Shown: positions 8,519 to 18,476, counted from the first letter of the stretch. The stretch is DNA of 64,000 nt from Mycobacterium colombiense CECT 3035 (GCF_002105755.1 NZ_CP020821.1:2790001-2854000), one strand, 5' to 3'. Notes: a model not told the origin generated them from the sequence alone. A program made the numbers and translations.

Positions 8519-9579
8519 CCACCCAGGTAACCGCGCAGCACGTCCACCGCGGCGGTGATCTTGGCGACCTCGACCTTCTCGTCGCGCTTGTGCGCCAGAT
8601 TCGGATCGCCGGGCCCGAAGTTGACCGCCGGGATGCCCAGCGCGGCAAACCGCGCCACGTCGGTCCAGCCGTACTTGGCCCGGACGTTGCCGCCGGCCGC
8701 CTCGACCAGCGCCTTGGCGGCGGGTTGGGACAGCCCGGGCAGCGCGCCGGCCGCCGCGTCGGTCTGCTCGATGTGCACGTCGAGCCCCGCGAGCACGTCG
8801 TGCACGTGTTGCAGCGCCTCGGGCAGCGACCTGTCTGGTGCGAAACGGAAGTTGACCGTCACCGCGGCCGCGTCGGGAATGACGTTGCCCGCCACGCCGC
8901 CGTCGATGCGCACGGCCGACAGGCCCTCACGGTAGACGCAGCCGTCGATGTCGACGCTGCGCGCCTGGTAAGCCGCCAGGCGCTGCAGCACGGCGCCGAG
9001 CTTGTGAATCGCGTTGTCGCCCAACCAGGATCGCGCCGAATGCGCACGGATCCCGGTGGCGCTGACCACCACGCGCAGGGTGCCCTGGCAGCCGGCCTCG
9101 ATGTAGCCGCCGGTGGGCTCCCCCAGCACGGCCACGTCGGCCGCCAGCCAGTCCGGCAGCTCGCGTTCGATGCGGCCCAATCCGTTTGCCGCGGCGTCGA
9201 TTTCCTCGCAGTCGTACATCACCAGCGTGAGATCGTGCACGGGTTCGGCCACGGTGGCGGCGAGATGCAGAAAGACCGCGTCCCCGGATTTCATGTCCGC
9301 AGTGCCGCAGCCGTACAGGTGGTCGCCCTCGCGGCGGCTGGGCAGGTTTCCGGCCACCGGCACGGTGTCCAGGTGCCCGGCGAGCAGGACTCGCGACGGC
9401 CGGCCGCGGTTGGTGCGCGCCAGCACGGCGTTGCCGTTGCGAATGATCTCGAACCCGGCGGCCTGGGCCCGCAACGCGGCCTCGACCTCGTCGGCCAGCC
9501 GCGCTTCGTCCCTCGATTCGCTGGGGATGTCGACCAGCGCGGCGGTCAGCGCGATCGGATCTCCGCGTAAGTCCAGCAC
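8515..9579 (-). CDS. dapE: Succinyl-diaminopimelate desuccinylase DapE
   Basis: A 354-residue zinc metallopeptidase-family enzyme (M20). It hydrolyses N-succinyl-LL-diaminopimelate to LL-diaminopimelate for lysine and peptidoglycan synthesis. Metal ligands and catalytic residues are visible: His69 and Asp71 in AGHLDTVP, Asp95 in [10 protein letters not shown], the Glu125-Glu126 pair in YDCEEID, GEPTGG, and a C-terminal His in NLAHKRDEK. The GTG at 9579 gives the same length as the H37Rv enzyme and has TATCGT (9586-9591) 6 nt upstream, fitting a leaderless start. An in-frame ATG at 9600 is less likely. dapD, two genes away, performs an earlier step. Confidence 0.94.
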   Translation of the reverse strand: MLDLRGDPIALTAALVDIPSESRDEARLADEVEAALRAQAAGFEIIRNGNAVLARTNRGRPSRVLLAGHLDTVPVAGNLPSRREGDHLYGCGTADMKSGDAVFLHLAATVAEPVHDLTLVMYDCEEIDAAANGLGRIERELPDWLAADVAVLGEPTGGYIEAGCQGTLRVVVSATGIRAHSARSWLGDNAIHKLGAVLQRLAAYQARSVDIDGCVYREGLSAVRIDGGVAGNVIPDAAAVTVNFRFAPDRSLPEALQHVHDVLAGLDVHIEQTDAAAGALPGLSQPAAKALVEAAGGNVRAKYGWTDVARFAALGIPAVNFGPGDPNLAHKRDEKVEVAKITAAVDVLRGYLGG

Positions 9580-9585
9580 GGTCCC

Positions 9586-9591
9586 ACGATA
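9586..9591 (-). promoter_or_regulatory. Putative -10 box, leaderless dapE
   Basis: TATCGT on the minus strand with 6 nt to the GTG at 9579. It lies inside the alternative longer reading frame, which argues for the shorter dapE start. Confidence 0.42.
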
Positions 9592-9632
9592 GCGAGTCAT
9601 CGAGCTTGCCGAGCCGCGGAACGTTCCGCGTG

Positions 9633-10793
9633 CTAGACGAGCAATCGCGTCGGCATCACCTTGGGTTTGACGCCGTAGCGCGGCCCCATGCCATAGCCGC
9701 CCCGCCCCGCCGAGGCGACAGCCGGCATGCCCGACGCCCACGTGGTGTGCGCCTCTTCGGTGGGTGCGGTCCATCCCGTGCCCGCGACGGTCGCGGCGGG
9801 AACCCGGGGGGTGGCCGCCGACCACGCGGCGGGCGTCGACAATCCGCCGACCGGGGACGCTGAGCCCACGCTCGCCAGCACGGGAGCGGCGCCCACATTC
9901 GCGGCGGCGGCCGGGGCCGCGGCGCCCACCAACGCGCCGCCGCCGATCCCGCCCGTCACATCGCCGGCCACGCCGGCGGCGGCCGCAGTGTCCAGGGTGT
10001 GGTTGTACAGGATGTTGGACACGATGGTATTGAACACATTCCAGGAGACGGCGTCGAAACCGGCGTTGCCGATATTGGACACCAGCGGGTCGCCGAGCAC
10101 GCTGTCCAGTGCGCTGGCCGCCGTGGTCGCGGCCGGCGCTGCCGCGGGTGCCGCGGCCGGCGCGGCGAACGACTGGACGGCGTTGGGCACGCTGGAGACG
10201 ACGCCGCGGAGCCCACTCGTCTGCGCGGCCGTGGCGGCCGTCTGGACGCCCAATCCACCCGGGCCGTTGGTGGGCGCCGGATCGGTCAGCGGGCTCAGCC
10301 GGGCCGCGGCGGCGGATGCCGCGGCGTAGCCGTACATCGCGGCGGCGTCCTGTGCCCACATCTCGCCGTACTGCGCTTCGGTGGCCGCGATGGCCGCGGT
10401 GTTCTGGCCCAGCACGTTCGTCGCGACCAGTGACGCCAGCTGGGCCCGGTTGGCCGCGACCAATGGCGGCGGCACGGTCATCGCGAACGCCGCCTCGTAG
10501 GCGGCCGCCGACGCCATGGCCTGCGAGGCCGCCTGTTGCAGCTGGGCCGCGGTGGTGTGCATCCACGTCACGTACGGCTGCGCGGCGGTGGCCATGGCGA
10601 CCGAGGACGGACCCATCCACTCCTCGCCGGTCAGATTCGCGATCGCCGACTGGCTGGCCGCGGCGGTCGTGCTCAGCTCGTCGGCCAGGGCGCTGAACGC
10701 CGCCGCGGCGGCCATCATCGGTCCGGCACCGGCGCCGGTGTACATGCGCAGGGAGTTGACCTCTGGGGGCAGCGCTCCGAAGTCGAAAGTCAT
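9633..10793 (-). CDS. PPE-family protein, SVP-like subgroup
   Basis: A 386-residue PPE protein, expected to be exported by an ESX (type VII) system together with a PE partner. The N-terminal domain holds Pro9-Pro10-Glu11 and the W59-x-G turn (EEWMGPSS). The conserved helices run through [20 protein letters not shown] near residue 150. The C-terminal third is Ala-rich and carries GGLSTPAAW, a variant of the GxxSVPxxW motif that defines PPE-SVP proteins, then ends [19 protein letters not shown]. That tail is nearly the same as the tail of the adjacent PE gene. The two genes are probably co-transcribed, PE first, with a 33-nt gap. The H37Rv equivalent at this spot is probably PPE18-like. Confidence 0.9.
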   Translation of the reverse strand: MTFDFGALPPEVNSLRMYTGAGAGPMMAAAAAFSALADELSTTAAASQSAIANLTGEEWMGPSSVAMATAAQPYVTWMHTTAAQLQQAASQAMASAAAYEAAFAMTVPPPLVAANRAQLASLVATNVLGQNTAAIAATEAQYGEMWAQDAAAMYGYAAASAAAARLSPLTDPAPTNGPGGLGVQTAATAAQTSGLRGVVSSVPNAVQSFAAPAAAPAAAPAATTAASALDSVLGDPLVSNIGNAGFDAVSWNVFNTIVSNILYNHTLDTAAAAGVAGDVTGGIGGGALVGAAAPAAAANVGAAPVLASVGSASPVGGLSTPAAWSAATPRVPAATVAGTGWTAPTEEAHTTWASGMPAVASAGRGGYGMGPRYGVKPKVMPTRLLV

Positions 10794-10826
10794 TGGGGGA
10801 CTCCTGTTCTCAGTTTTAGGGCGGGG

Positions 10827-11633
10827 TTAGACGGTCGGTGTGGGCATCACGACGGGCTTGACGCCGTAGCGGGGCGCGCCAAGGCCGTAGCCCCCGCGCC
10901 CGGTGGTGGCCATCGAGGGCAGGCCACCCGGGATGGTGGTCACCGACGCGCTGTGGGGCGCGGCGGCGGTGAAGCCCGCGCCCGTCAGGGTCGCGGCGGT
11001 GGGCGTCGCCGCGGGCACACCGCCGGCCGCCCAGCTGGGCGGCACCGACAGCGCACCGATCGAGGGACCCTGACCGACGCTCGCCAGCACCGGCGCGGCG
11101 GGTGTCGGCGCGCTCGCAGGCGCCGCCGAGGTGAGACCCGCGGCGAGATCGGGGTTGAAATTGGGGATTCCGGACGCGCCGGGGACGGGGGCGAATTGCC
11201 CCTCGCCCAAGGTGATGAAGTCCGACGCGGCGGAGCCGACGTTCTGCCCCCATTCGATCTCGGTGCCCAGGGCGGCGTCTCCCGGAGGTGGGTCGGCGGC
11301 CGCGGCGGCCGGTGCAACTTGCTGCAGCGCCGCGGCGCTGGTGGTGACCTTGTTCGCGGTTTCGGTCTCGCCGTATGAACCGGCATTGCTGTTCAGGTTG
11401 GCCACCATGGTTTGGTGAACCGCCTTGGCTTGGGCGCTGACCTGCTGGTACCAGGCACCGTAGGCGGAAAACTGCGCGGCCTGCAGGGCGGAGACCTCGT
11501 CAGCGGCCGCGGGAGCGATGCTCGTGGTGGGCGCCGCGGCGGCCGCGTTCTGGGCGTCCATCGACGAGCCGAGCGCTTGGAGCATGCTCGCGGTAGCCAG
11601 CAGCGCCTCGGGCCGGGTGGTTACAAAGGACAT
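10827..11633 (-). CDS. PE-family protein with a PPE-SVP-like C-terminal tail
   Basis: A 268-residue protein. Residues 1-95 or so are a canonical PE domain (MSFVTTRPEALLATASMLQA, with YGAWYQQVSAQAKAVHQTMV carrying the YxxxD/E-type export region). The C-terminal half is unusual for a PE: GALSVPPSW matches the PPE-SVP motif, and the end RGGYGLGAPRYGVKPVVMPT repeats the tail of the neighbouring PPE. Both partners of the presumed heterodimer therefore carry a related C-terminal module. The ATG at 11633 has AAGGAG at ideal spacing. The spacer upstream to dapD is 293 bp. Confidence 0.9.
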   Translation of the reverse strand: MSFVTTRPEALLATASMLQALGSSMDAQNAAAAAPTTSIAPAAADEVSALQAAQFSAYGAWYQQVSAQAKAVHQTMVANLNSNAGSYGETETANKVTTSAAALQQVAPAAAAADPPPGDAALGTEIEWGQNVGSAASDFITLGEGQFAPVPGASGIPNFNPDLAAGLTSAAPASAPTPAAPVLASVGQGPSIGALSVPPSWAAGGVPAATPTAATLTGAGFTAAAPHSASVTTIPGGLPSMATTGRGGYGLGAPRYGVKPVVMPTPTV

Positions 11634-11926
11634 AATTTTTCTCCTTCGGCGATCAAGCGGCCTCTATGGACCGCGACTCAGGGGCCTGCGACAAGGTCAG
11701 AAAGCGAACCCCCCGACCCCCGGAAGCTGCGTACCCGAAACGGCGAAATTCACGCCTTGACCTGCTAGGACCGTCATGGCCGCCCAACCGCGAATGCGCA
11801 CAACGCGCCCTATAGCGTCGAATTTCCTTGCCCGAGTGGATCTTTGAGCATTAGACCGCCCCCCGAGGACCGTTCGGCAGCGGGGCGGGCGGGCGGGAGC
11901 GCGGCCCGGGAAGTAACCTGACCGCC
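11634..11926. other. Divergent intergenic region, PE gene / dapD
   Basis: This 293-bp region separates the minus-strand PE gene from plus-strand dapD. It holds the PE Shine-Dalgarno (AAGGAG just upstream of 11633) and the dapD -10 candidate near its right end. A CTATAG sequence near 11810 could serve the PE promoter, but no -35 is evident. I see no conserved small ORF or repeat. Confidence 0.5.
11914..11919 (+). promoter_or_regulatory. Putative -10 box, leaderless dapD
   Basis: TAACCT with 7 nt to the GTG at 11927. No Shine-Dalgarno lies at proper distance, so a leaderless transcript is the simpler reading. Confidence 0.45.
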
Positions 11927-12880
11927 GTGACAAGAGCAGCAGGTGCCGCAGGGATAGGCCTGGCAACGCTGGCCGCCGACGGATCGATCCTCGACACGTG
12001 GTTTCCCGCACCGGAACTGACCGAATCGGGCACCAGCGCGACATCGCGGCTGGCGCTGTCCGACGTTCCCCCGGAGTTGACCGCGCTGCTCGGCCGCGAC
12101 GACGACCGTGGCACCGAGACCGTCGCCGTGCGCACGGTCATCGGCTCGCTGGACGACGTGGCCGCCGACGCCTACGACGCCTACCTGCGATTGCATCTGC
12201 TCTCGCACCGGCTGGTGGCGCCGCATGGGCTGAACGCCGGCGGCTTATTCGGGGTATTGACCAATGTCGTCTGGACTAACCGGGGACCGTGCGCCGTCGA
12301 GGGATTCGAAGCGGTCCGGGCCCGGCTGCGGCGCCATGGACCGGTGACGGTCTACGGCGTCGACAAGTTCCCCCGCATGGTGGACTACGTCCTGCCGACC
12401 GGGGTGCGCATCGCCGACGCCGACCGGGTGCGACTGGGCGCCCACCTGGCCCCGGGCACGACGGTGATGCACGAGGGCTTCGTCAACTACAACGCCGGCA
12501 CCCTGGGGGCGTCGATGGTGGAGGGGCGCATCTCCGCCGGCGTGGTGGTGGGCGACGGCTCCGATGTCGGCGGTGGCGCCTCGATCATGGGCACGCTGTC
12601 CGGCGGTGGCACCGAGGTGATTTCGATCGGCAAGCGCTGCCTGCTCGGCGCCAACGCGGGCCTGGGCATCTCCCTGGGTGACGACTGCGTCGTCGAGGCG
12701 GGCCTGTATGTCACCGCGGGCACCAAAGTCATTACGCCGGAAGGTAAAACGCTCAAGGCCCTGGAGCTGTCCGGCGGCAACAACCTGTTGTTCCGCCGCA
12801 ATTCGGTCAGCGGGGCGGTGGAAGTGGTGGCCCGCGGCGGGCACGGCATCGCCCTCAACGAGGACCTGCACGCCAACTGA
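11927..12880 (+). CDS. dapD: Tetrahydrodipicolinate N-succinyltransferase DapD
   Basis: A 317-residue enzyme that transfers succinyl from succinyl-CoA to tetrahydrodipicolinate in the diaminopimelate pathway. The middle and C-terminal parts are a left-handed beta-helix built of hexapeptide repeats, visible around [20 protein letters not shown] and [20 protein letters not shown]. The N-terminal globular domain is of the actinobacterial type, and the length equals that of the Rv1201c product. dapE lies beyond the PE/PPE pair on the opposite strand, so two lysine-pathway genes flank the PE/PPE insertion. The transporter downstream is convergent, 8 nt away. Confidence 0.94.
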   Translation: MTRAAGAAGIGLATLAADGSILDTWFPAPELTESGTSATSRLALSDVPPELTALLGRDDDRGTETVAVRTVIGSLDDVAADAYDAYLRLHLLSHRLVAPHGLNAGGLFGVLTNVVWTNRGPCAVEGFEAVRARLRRHGPVTVYGVDKFPRMVDYVLPTGVRIADADRVRLGAHLAPGTTVMHEGFVNYNAGTLGASMVEGRISAGVVVGDGSDVGGGASIMGTLSGGGTEVISIGKRCLLGANAGLGISLGDDCVVEAGLYVTAGTKVITPEGKTLKALELSGGNNLLFRRNSVSGAVEVVARGGHGIALNEDLHAN

Positions 12881-12888
12881 CGGGGCGC

Positions 12889-14229
12889 CTATAGGTCGGC
12901 GGGAACCCGCTCGTCGACCGCGACGGTCCGCAGCGCGGACCCCCTGGTTTCGGGCAGCAGCGAGACGGACACGAAACTGGCCCCGACGAGGGTCGCCATC
13001 ATGAGCCCGATCGCCCAGCTGCCGTAGGTCGCCAGCAGGGTGCCCGCCAACAGCGGCGGCACGGCGGCGCCGAGAATGCCGGCAAGGTTCATGGCCACCG
13101 CCGCGCCGCTGTAGCGGTAGCGGGTGGCGAACAGCTCGGGAACGAAGGCCCCGGTGGGGCCGTTGGTGAACGCCGCGGCGGCGAACATGCAGAGGACCGC
13201 GACCACGTACAACGCCGGGTTGCCGGTGTCCATCAGCGGGATGACCACGAACGAACACGGCAGACACGCCGCCAGCCCCCACAGCATCACCCGGCGTCGC
13301 CCGACTCGATCCGACATCCACGCCCCGAACGAGACGAACGCGATGCTGGTCAGCCCGGCCAGGGCGCCGACGCCCCAGATGAAGCTGCGCGAGTAGCCCA
13401 GGTGGGAGTGCGCGTACATGACCAGGAAGGTGTTGCCCAGGTACACGAAGCCCATGCCGCCCAGGAAACAGCCCGCGACCAGCACGATCTCGCGCCGCTG
13501 CAACCGCACCAGCTCCGTCAGCGGCGCTTTGGGTACCAGGTTGCGGGCCTTCTCCTCCACGAACAGCGGGGTCTCGTCGATGTTGAGCCGCACATAGAGC
13601 GCGATAACGATCAGCCCCGCGCTGATCAGGAAGGGAATCCGCCATCCCCATTCCATGAACGCGGTGCTCTGTTCGCCCATGGTGAGGCTGACGGCGAGAA
13701 AGGTCAGGCTGGCGAGGATGCCCGCCGTGCCACCGCCCAGCGAGGTGAACATGCCATACCAGCCGCGTTGGCCCGACGGCGCGTATTCGGCGCTCAGCAG
13801 GACGGACCCGGCCCATTCGCCGCCGACGGCGAACCCCTGCAACAACCGCAAAACGATGAGAATCAGCGGTGCCGCGACGCCGATCGATGCGGTGCTGGGG
13901 ACCAGGCCCACGCTCACTGTCGACGCGCCCATGATCAGCAGCGTGGCGACGAGCGTCTTCTTCCGGCCCAGCCGGTCCCCGAAATACCCGAACACGGCCG
14001 CGCCCAACGGGCGGGACAGAAACGCCGTCGCGAACGTCGCCATCGAGGCGATGGTGGCCACGGTGGAGCCGAGGCCCGGGAAGAAAACCATGGGAAACAC
14101 CAGCGCGGCCGCGGTCCCGTAAATCAGGAAGTCGTAGAACTCGATCGCCGAGCCCACCAGGCAGGCCATCGCGATCCGCCGCATGGGGGTGGGCGCGGCG
14201 GTGCCCACGGGTCGAGCGGGCTCACCCAT
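12889..14229 (-). CDS. MHS-family MFS transporter (Rv1200-like)
   Basis: A 446-residue major facilitator protein with about twelve predicted membrane helices. The first begins near MRRIAMACLVGSAIEFYDF, the characteristic opening of the metabolite:H+ symporter group. The loop 2-3 signature GYFGDRLGRKKTL and its second-half counterpart SDRVGRRRVML are both present. The family carries dicarboxylates, alpha-ketoglutarate, proline/betaine or shikimate, and the substrate here cannot be read from sequence. It is convergent with dapD. The region between it and fadD36 (160 bp) contains two copies of GATGCACGGT and no gene. Confidence 0.85.
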   Translation of the reverse strand: MGEPARPVGTAAPTPMRRIAMACLVGSAIEFYDFLIYGTAAALVFPMVFFPGLGSTVATIASMATFATAFLSRPLGAAVFGYFGDRLGRKKTLVATLLIMGASTVSVGLVPSTASIGVAAPLILIVLRLLQGFAVGGEWAGSVLLSAEYAPSGQRGWYGMFTSLGGGTAGILASLTFLAVSLTMGEQSTAFMEWGWRIPFLISAGLIVIALYVRLNIDETPLFVEEKARNLVPKAPLTELVRLQRREIVLVAGCFLGGMGFVYLGNTFLVMYAHSHLGYSRSFIWGVGALAGLTSIAFVSFGAWMSDRVGRRRVMLWGLAACLPCSFVVIPLMDTGNPALYVVAVLCMFAAAAFTNGPTGAFVPELFATRYRYSGAAVAMNLAGILGAAVPPLLAGTLLATYGSWAIGLMMATLVGASFVSVSLLPETRGSALRTVAVDERVPADL

Positions 14230-14389
14230 GGCGGCCGTTCGCGGTCCGGTCAGCGCGATGCACGGTGACGAGGGGATGCACGGTTACGACGGTAGGTGAA
14301 GCTTCGCGGCCACGCTCGGCGCCGAACCTGGCAAATTGCTGCGTGTCTCGGCGCCCGGCTGACGAGGCGCGACCCGGTTGAGCGGCCGC

Positions 14390-15805
14390 TCAGCCGTCGG
14401 TCAGCAGCCGCTTTTTGAGCACCTTGCCCATGGCGTTGCGCGGCAGCGCGTCCACGATGCGCACCTCACGCGGCCGCTTGTGCACCGAAAGCTCCTGGGC
14501 GACATAGTCGATCAGCGCGTCACCGTCGGCCGATCCGACGATGAATGCGACGATGCGCTGACCCAGGTCCGCATCGGGCATACCGACCACCGCCGCTTCT
14601 TGCACGCCCGGATGCCCGAGCAGCACCGTCTCGATCTCGCCGGCGCCGATGCGGTAACCGCCGGACTTGATCAGGTCGACCGATTCGCGCCCGACGATGC
14701 GGTGCATCCCGTCGCCGTCGATCACCGCGACGTCGCCGGTGCGGTACCAGCCGTCGGTGTCGAACGCCTCGGCGGTGGCGTCCGGCCGGTTCAGGTAGCC
14801 GTCGAACATCATCGGGCCGCGCACGTGCAGCTTCCCGACGGTCTCGCCGTCGTGCGGCACCAGCCCGCCGTCGTCGTCGAGCACGCGGGTCTGCACGCCG
14901 GTCAGCGGCAGGCCCACCCAGCCGGGGCGCCGCTCGCCGTCGGCGCGGGTGGACAGCGTGATCAACGATTCGGACGCGCCGTAGCGTTCGATGGGCTGGT
15001 GTCCCGTGAGCCCGGCCAGCCGGTCGAACACCGGAACAGGCAGCGCCGCGCTGCCGGAGACCAGCAGCCGCGCCGGGCGCAGCGCCCGGGCGGCCGCCTC
15101 GTCGCCCACCACCCGCGACCACACGGTGGGCACCCCGAAGAACAGCGTGCCGCCGTGGTCGGTCGCGGCCTGCGCGTAGCCCGCGGGCGTCGGCTTGCCG
15201 GTGTGGATGAAGCGATTCCCGATCCGCAGCGAGCCGAGCAGACCCAGCACCAGGCCGTGCACGTGAAAGAGCGGCAGGCCGTGCACCAGGACGTCGTCGG
15301 CCGTCCACTGCCAGGCTTCCGCGAGGGCGTCCAGGTCGGCGGCGATCGCCCGCCGGCTCAGCACCACGCCTTTGGGCAGCCCGGTGGTCCCCGACGTGTA
15401 GATGATCATCGCGGTGGCGTCGGGCGACGGCTCGGCGTAGCGGTGCCAGGACCGGGCGTGCAACCGCACCGGGATGTGCGGCAGCCCCTCCGCCTCGTCA
15501 GGCGCCGGCCCGAGCCAGGCCTTCACTCCGGAGTCGGTGAGCATGTGCCGGCGTTCGGCCGCGCCGACGTCGGCGGGCACCGGGACGAAGGGCACCCCGG
15601 CGATCAGGCACCCGGTGACGGCCAGCACCGTCGCGGCGGTCGGGGCGGCCAGGATGGCGACGCGGCCCGCGCCGCCCACCCGTTCGGCCACCGACGTCGC
15701 GGCGCCGGGCAGGTCGCTGCGGCTGAACACGGTGCCGTCGATGCGCACCGCGTCGGCGACATCGGTGGTGGTGAGGACCGAAGGATCAAGCGACGCCAGC
15801 AGCAC
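14390..15805 (-). CDS. fadD36: Acyl-CoA synthetase FadD36
   Basis: A 471-residue ANL-superfamily ligase activating a fatty acid or a related acid such as malonate to its CoA thioester. The P-loop is YTSGTTGLPKGVVLS near residue 135. WYRTGDVAVIDGDG and VDLIKSGGYRIGAGEIE mark the hinge and lid, and the catalytic lysine lies in the terminal segment RNAMGKVLKKRL. The length matches Rv1193 (473). The gene is followed on the same strand by no close partner and lies 29 nt downstream of the alpha/beta hydrolase. The start is GTG with a leaderless-type -10. Confidence 0.9.
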   Translation of the reverse strand: MLLASLDPSVLTTTDVADAVRIDGTVFSRSDLPGAATSVAERVGGAGRVAILAAPTAATVLAVTGCLIAGVPFVPVPADVGAAERRHMLTDSGVKAWLGPAPDEAEGLPHIPVRLHARSWHRYAEPSPDATAMIIYTSGTTGLPKGVVLSRRAIAADLDALAEAWQWTADDVLVHGLPLFHVHGLVLGLLGSLRIGNRFIHTGKPTPAGYAQAATDHGGTLFFGVPTVWSRVVGDEAAARALRPARLLVSGSAALPVPVFDRLAGLTGHQPIERYGASESLITLSTRADGERRPGWVGLPLTGVQTRVLDDDGGLVPHDGETVGKLHVRGPMMFDGYLNRPDATAEAFDTDGWYRTGDVAVIDGDGMHRIVGRESVDLIKSGGYRIGAGEIETVLLGHPGVQEAAVVGMPDADLGQRIVAFIVGSADGDALIDYVAQELSVHKRPREVRIVDALPRNAMGKVLKKRLLTDG

Positions 15806-15811
15806 GTCAGC

Positions 15812-15817
15812 AGGCTA
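15812..15817 (-). promoter_or_regulatory. Putative -10 box, leaderless fadD36
   Basis: TAGCCT on the minus strand, 6 nt before the GTG at 15805, inside the short gap after the hydrolase stop region. It suggests fadD36 can be transcribed independently of the upstream hydrolase. Confidence 0.4.
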
Positions 15818-15834
15818 CCCGGCGCCGGCGAAGG

Positions 15835-16743
15835 TCAGCCTTTCTCGTCCCAGATCTTCATCAGGGTGGACAGGATCTCCTCGCCGCGGCCCAGCCCGGC
15901 GAGGTGGCTTTCGCCGGGCAGCACGAACAGTTCGCAGTCGGGCAGCAACGAAACCACGTGCTGGCCGTGGGCGAACGGCACGATGTGGTCGCTGTCGCCG
16001 TGCCACCAGCGCACCGGGACCTTGACCTCGTCGAGCCGGAATCCCCAGTCGCGGGTGAACAGAATGATGTCGTTGAAGGGGGCGGCCAGCTGCTTGCGGC
16101 TGCCGTTGAGCAGGTCGTCGAGGAACATCGCGCCGAACTCGGGCCGGGTGAGCAGGCGCCGGTCCCCCTCGGGCGATATGGCCGCATATAAATACAGCGC
16201 GGTGTTGGCGACCGGGCGGACGGCCCGGACCATCAGGCTCGCGCCGATCCGCAGCGGGTCACCGCCCAGCTGCAGCAGCGGCGCCACCCGTTTGCCCAGG
16301 TTCATCAGGCCGCTGGTGATGCCTTCATCACCGAGGAACGGCGCGACGCCGCCGAGCACGCCGCAGGCGACCACCCGATCACCGAGCACCGCGGCCGACG
16401 CGAGCGCGTACGGCCCGCCGCCGGACAGGCCGATGACGGCCATCTTGTCGATGCCGAGCGTGTCCGCGATCGTGCGCAGGTCGTCGGCGAAGGCCCGGAT
16501 GTTCTCGTAGCGGTGGGGTGTGGACGAGCCGATCCCGGGGCGGTCCAGCCCGATGAGCCGGATCTTGTGGTTCTCGGCGTAGAGGCGGGCCTCAACCGGA
16601 ATCTGGCGGCGGGCGCCGGGGGTGCCGTGCAGCCAGAAGACGGCCCGGCCCTGCGGATCGCCGAACTCGGCGAAGCCGATCTGGCGGTCCTCGCCGACGG
16701 CGACGTTTCCTTCGAGCTTGGGGCGGGCGATCTCGATGACCAT
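15835..16743 (-). CDS. Alpha/beta hydrolase (Rv1191-like)
   Basis: A 302-residue alpha/beta-hydrolase. The oxyanion-hole HG motif is LHGTPGARRQ, the nucleophile elbow is GLSGGGPYA (Ser), the acid is Asp in WWHGDSDHIVP, and the catalytic His is in PGESHLAG. The triad is complete, so it should be an active esterase, peptidase or lipid hydrolase, but the substrate is unknown. The position next to fadD36 agrees with Rv1191. It begins near a 139-bp gap after the aldehyde dehydrogenase stop, in which I see no gene. Confidence 0.85.
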   Translation of the reverse strand: MVIEIARPKLEGNVAVGEDRQIGFAEFGDPQGRAVFWLHGTPGARRQIPVEARLYAENHKIRLIGLDRPGIGSSTPHRYENIRAFADDLRTIADTLGIDKMAVIGLSGGGPYALASAAVLGDRVVACGVLGGVAPFLGDEGITSGLMNLGKRVAPLLQLGGDPLRIGASLMVRAVRPVANTALYLYAAISPEGDRRLLTRPEFGAMFLDDLLNGSRKQLAAPFNDIILFTRDWGFRLDEVKVPVRWWHGDSDHIVPFAHGQHVVSLLPDCELFVLPGESHLAGLGRGEEILSTLMKIWDEKG

Positions 16744-16882
16744 GCCGAGCAGCTTGGCATGTCAGGCGCGGTTCACCAAAGGGCGGCCGGGCGGTGCCGG
16801 CGGCTGTGCGTTGAGCACCCGCTTGCCGATCTAGGTGACGGATCTAAAACGAAAGCGATTCCGAGTACGCAGGGTGGTCGCC

Positions 16883-18343
16883 TTACGCGGGAACACCGAT
16901 GGCCATCGGCTCCATGTATTGATGGAGTCCACCGATGCCACCGCCCTCCCGGCCCAGCCCGCTGAGTTTGAAGCCGCCGAACGGTGCGCCGCCCGCGCCG
17001 CAGCCGTTGACGGCCACCTGGCCGGTCCGGATCCGGCGCGCGACACTCACGGCGCGGTCTACATCGCCGCCCCACACCGCGCCGGAGAGGCCGTACCGCG
17101 AGTTGTTCGCGATCGCGATCGCGTCGTCCACATCGCGGTAGCGCAGCACCGCCAACACGGGACCGAACACTTCTTCTTGCGCGATAGTCGAATTCGCTTC
17201 GACGTCGCAGAGAATCGTCGGTTCGACGTAGAAGCCCACGTCCAAGCCGGCCGGACGACCGCCGCCGGTCACCAGCTTGGCTCCCTCCCGGAGCGCGCGG
17301 GCGACGTGCTCCTCGACCCGGCCCCGCTGCCCCGCGCTGATCAGCGGGCCCATCTGCACGTCGGGGTCCGTCGGATCGCCCACCTTTATGCCGCGGGCCA
17401 GCGCCGCCAGCCGGTCGACGACGTCGTCGTGCAGGGAATCGGGGAGCAGCAGCCTACTGTGCAGGATGCAGGCCTGCCCGGCATGCAGCGAACAGCCGTC
17501 GAACAGCATCTGCTGCAGCATCTCGTCGGTGATCTCGGTGTCGTCGAGGACGATGCTCGCCGACTTGCCACCCAATTCGAGGAGGATCCTCTTCATCGTG
17601 TCGCCGGCCGCGGACATCACCTGTCGGCCGACGAGGGAGCTGCCGGTGAAGCTCACCATGTCGATCCGTGGATCGGTGGTCAGCAGCTTGGCCGCGTCCA
17701 CGCTGGAAGGCGTGACGACGTTGACCACACCGGGCGGGATGTCGGTGTGCTCGTCGATGATCCGCGCGAGAGCCAGCCCGGCCAGCGGGGTAAGCGGAGA
17801 GGGCTTGAGCACGACGGTATTTCCCGCCGCCAGAGCGTGGTTCAGCTTCATCACGTTGAGACAGTGCGGGAAGTTCCACGGCGTCAGCACCGACACCACA
17901 CCCAGCGGCGCGTGCCGCAACAAGGTTGTTCCGGCGCCCATCCCGGTGACCTCTTGATCGGCCAGCTGGGTGGCGAGCTGGGCGGCGTGCATGGACATGA
18001 ACCCGGCGCCGTCGATCTGCATGATGCGCTCGTTGGCAGTGCAGCCCCACTCCGCCTGGGACAGCGCGAAGAAGTCGTCGGCGTGCTTCGTCAGCGCCTC
18101 GCCGAGCTGGTTCAGGCACCCGGCGCGCTGATCGGTGCTCATCGTGCCCCACGGCCCGCTGTCGAAGGCGCGGCGCGCGGCATCGATCGCGTCACCGACC
18201 TGGGCGACGCTGGCATCGGGTGCGGTGGCGATCACGGCTTCGGTGGACGGGGAGATGTCGTCATAGCGGCCGCCCTGCGGCTCGACCCAGTGGCCGTCGA
18301 TGTAGAGCTGATAGGTCTGGACAAGAGCGGGTGAATCGGCCAT
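16883..18343 (-). CDS. NAD(P)-dependent aldehyde dehydrogenase
   Basis: A 486-residue ALDH-superfamily enzyme oxidising an aldehyde to the acid. The catalytic residues are Cys292 (HAGQACILHSR), the general base Glu256 (LLELGGKS) and Asn157 (TPWNFP). SFTGSSLVGR at 231-240 is the coenzyme-binding turn. The ATG at 18343 has a GGAGGA Shine-Dalgarno. It is divergent from the MaoC-DUF35-MaoC-thiolase genes and shares a control region with a candidate operator, so it may handle an aldehyde released by that pathway, for example by retro-aldol cleavage. This block is not in H37Rv at this position as far as I recall. Confidence 0.9.
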   Translation of the reverse strand: MADSPALVQTYQLYIDGHWVEPQGGRYDDISPSTEAVIATAPDASVAQVGDAIDAARRAFDSGPWGTMSTDQRAGCLNQLGEALTKHADDFFALSQAEWGCTANERIMQIDGAGFMSMHAAQLATQLADQEVTGMGAGTTLLRHAPLGVVSVLTPWNFPHCLNVMKLNHALAAGNTVVLKPSPLTPLAGLALARIIDEHTDIPPGVVNVVTPSSVDAAKLLTTDPRIDMVSFTGSSLVGRQVMSAAGDTMKRILLELGGKSASIVLDDTEITDEMLQQMLFDGCSLHAGQACILHSRLLLPDSLHDDVVDRLAALARGIKVGDPTDPDVQMGPLISAGQRGRVEEHVARALREGAKLVTGGGRPAGLDVGFYVEPTILCDVEANSTIAQEEVFGPVLAVLRYRDVDDAIAIANNSRYGLSGAVWGGDVDRAVSVARRIRTGQVAVNGCGAGGAPFGGFKLSGLGREGGGIGGLHQYMEPMAIGVPA

Positions 18344-18446
18344 GTGCGTCCTCCGGTCATCTGATCACTTGGTGTACCCGCCCCGGCGGCCGCCGTCAAT
18401 CAGCATTTGCGCGAATTCCCCGCTATGGCCCTGCTTTGCTGTCGTA

Positions 18447-18476
18447 TTGACAGCGCGCGACGGCGCAGAGTACACA
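18447..18476 (+). promoter_or_regulatory. Candidate sigma-A-type promoter of the MaoC operon
   Basis: A consensus TTGACA at 18447-18452 is followed after 18 bp by TACACA at 18471-18476. The -10 is imperfect because its last base is A rather than T. The predicted start would fall next to the inverted repeat at 18487. Confidence 0.35.

Noticed and set aside
12881..14389. Site where IS1081 and esxK/esxL occur in H37Rv
   Set aside because: The transporter and its flanks show no transposase, terminal repeats or WXG100 gene.
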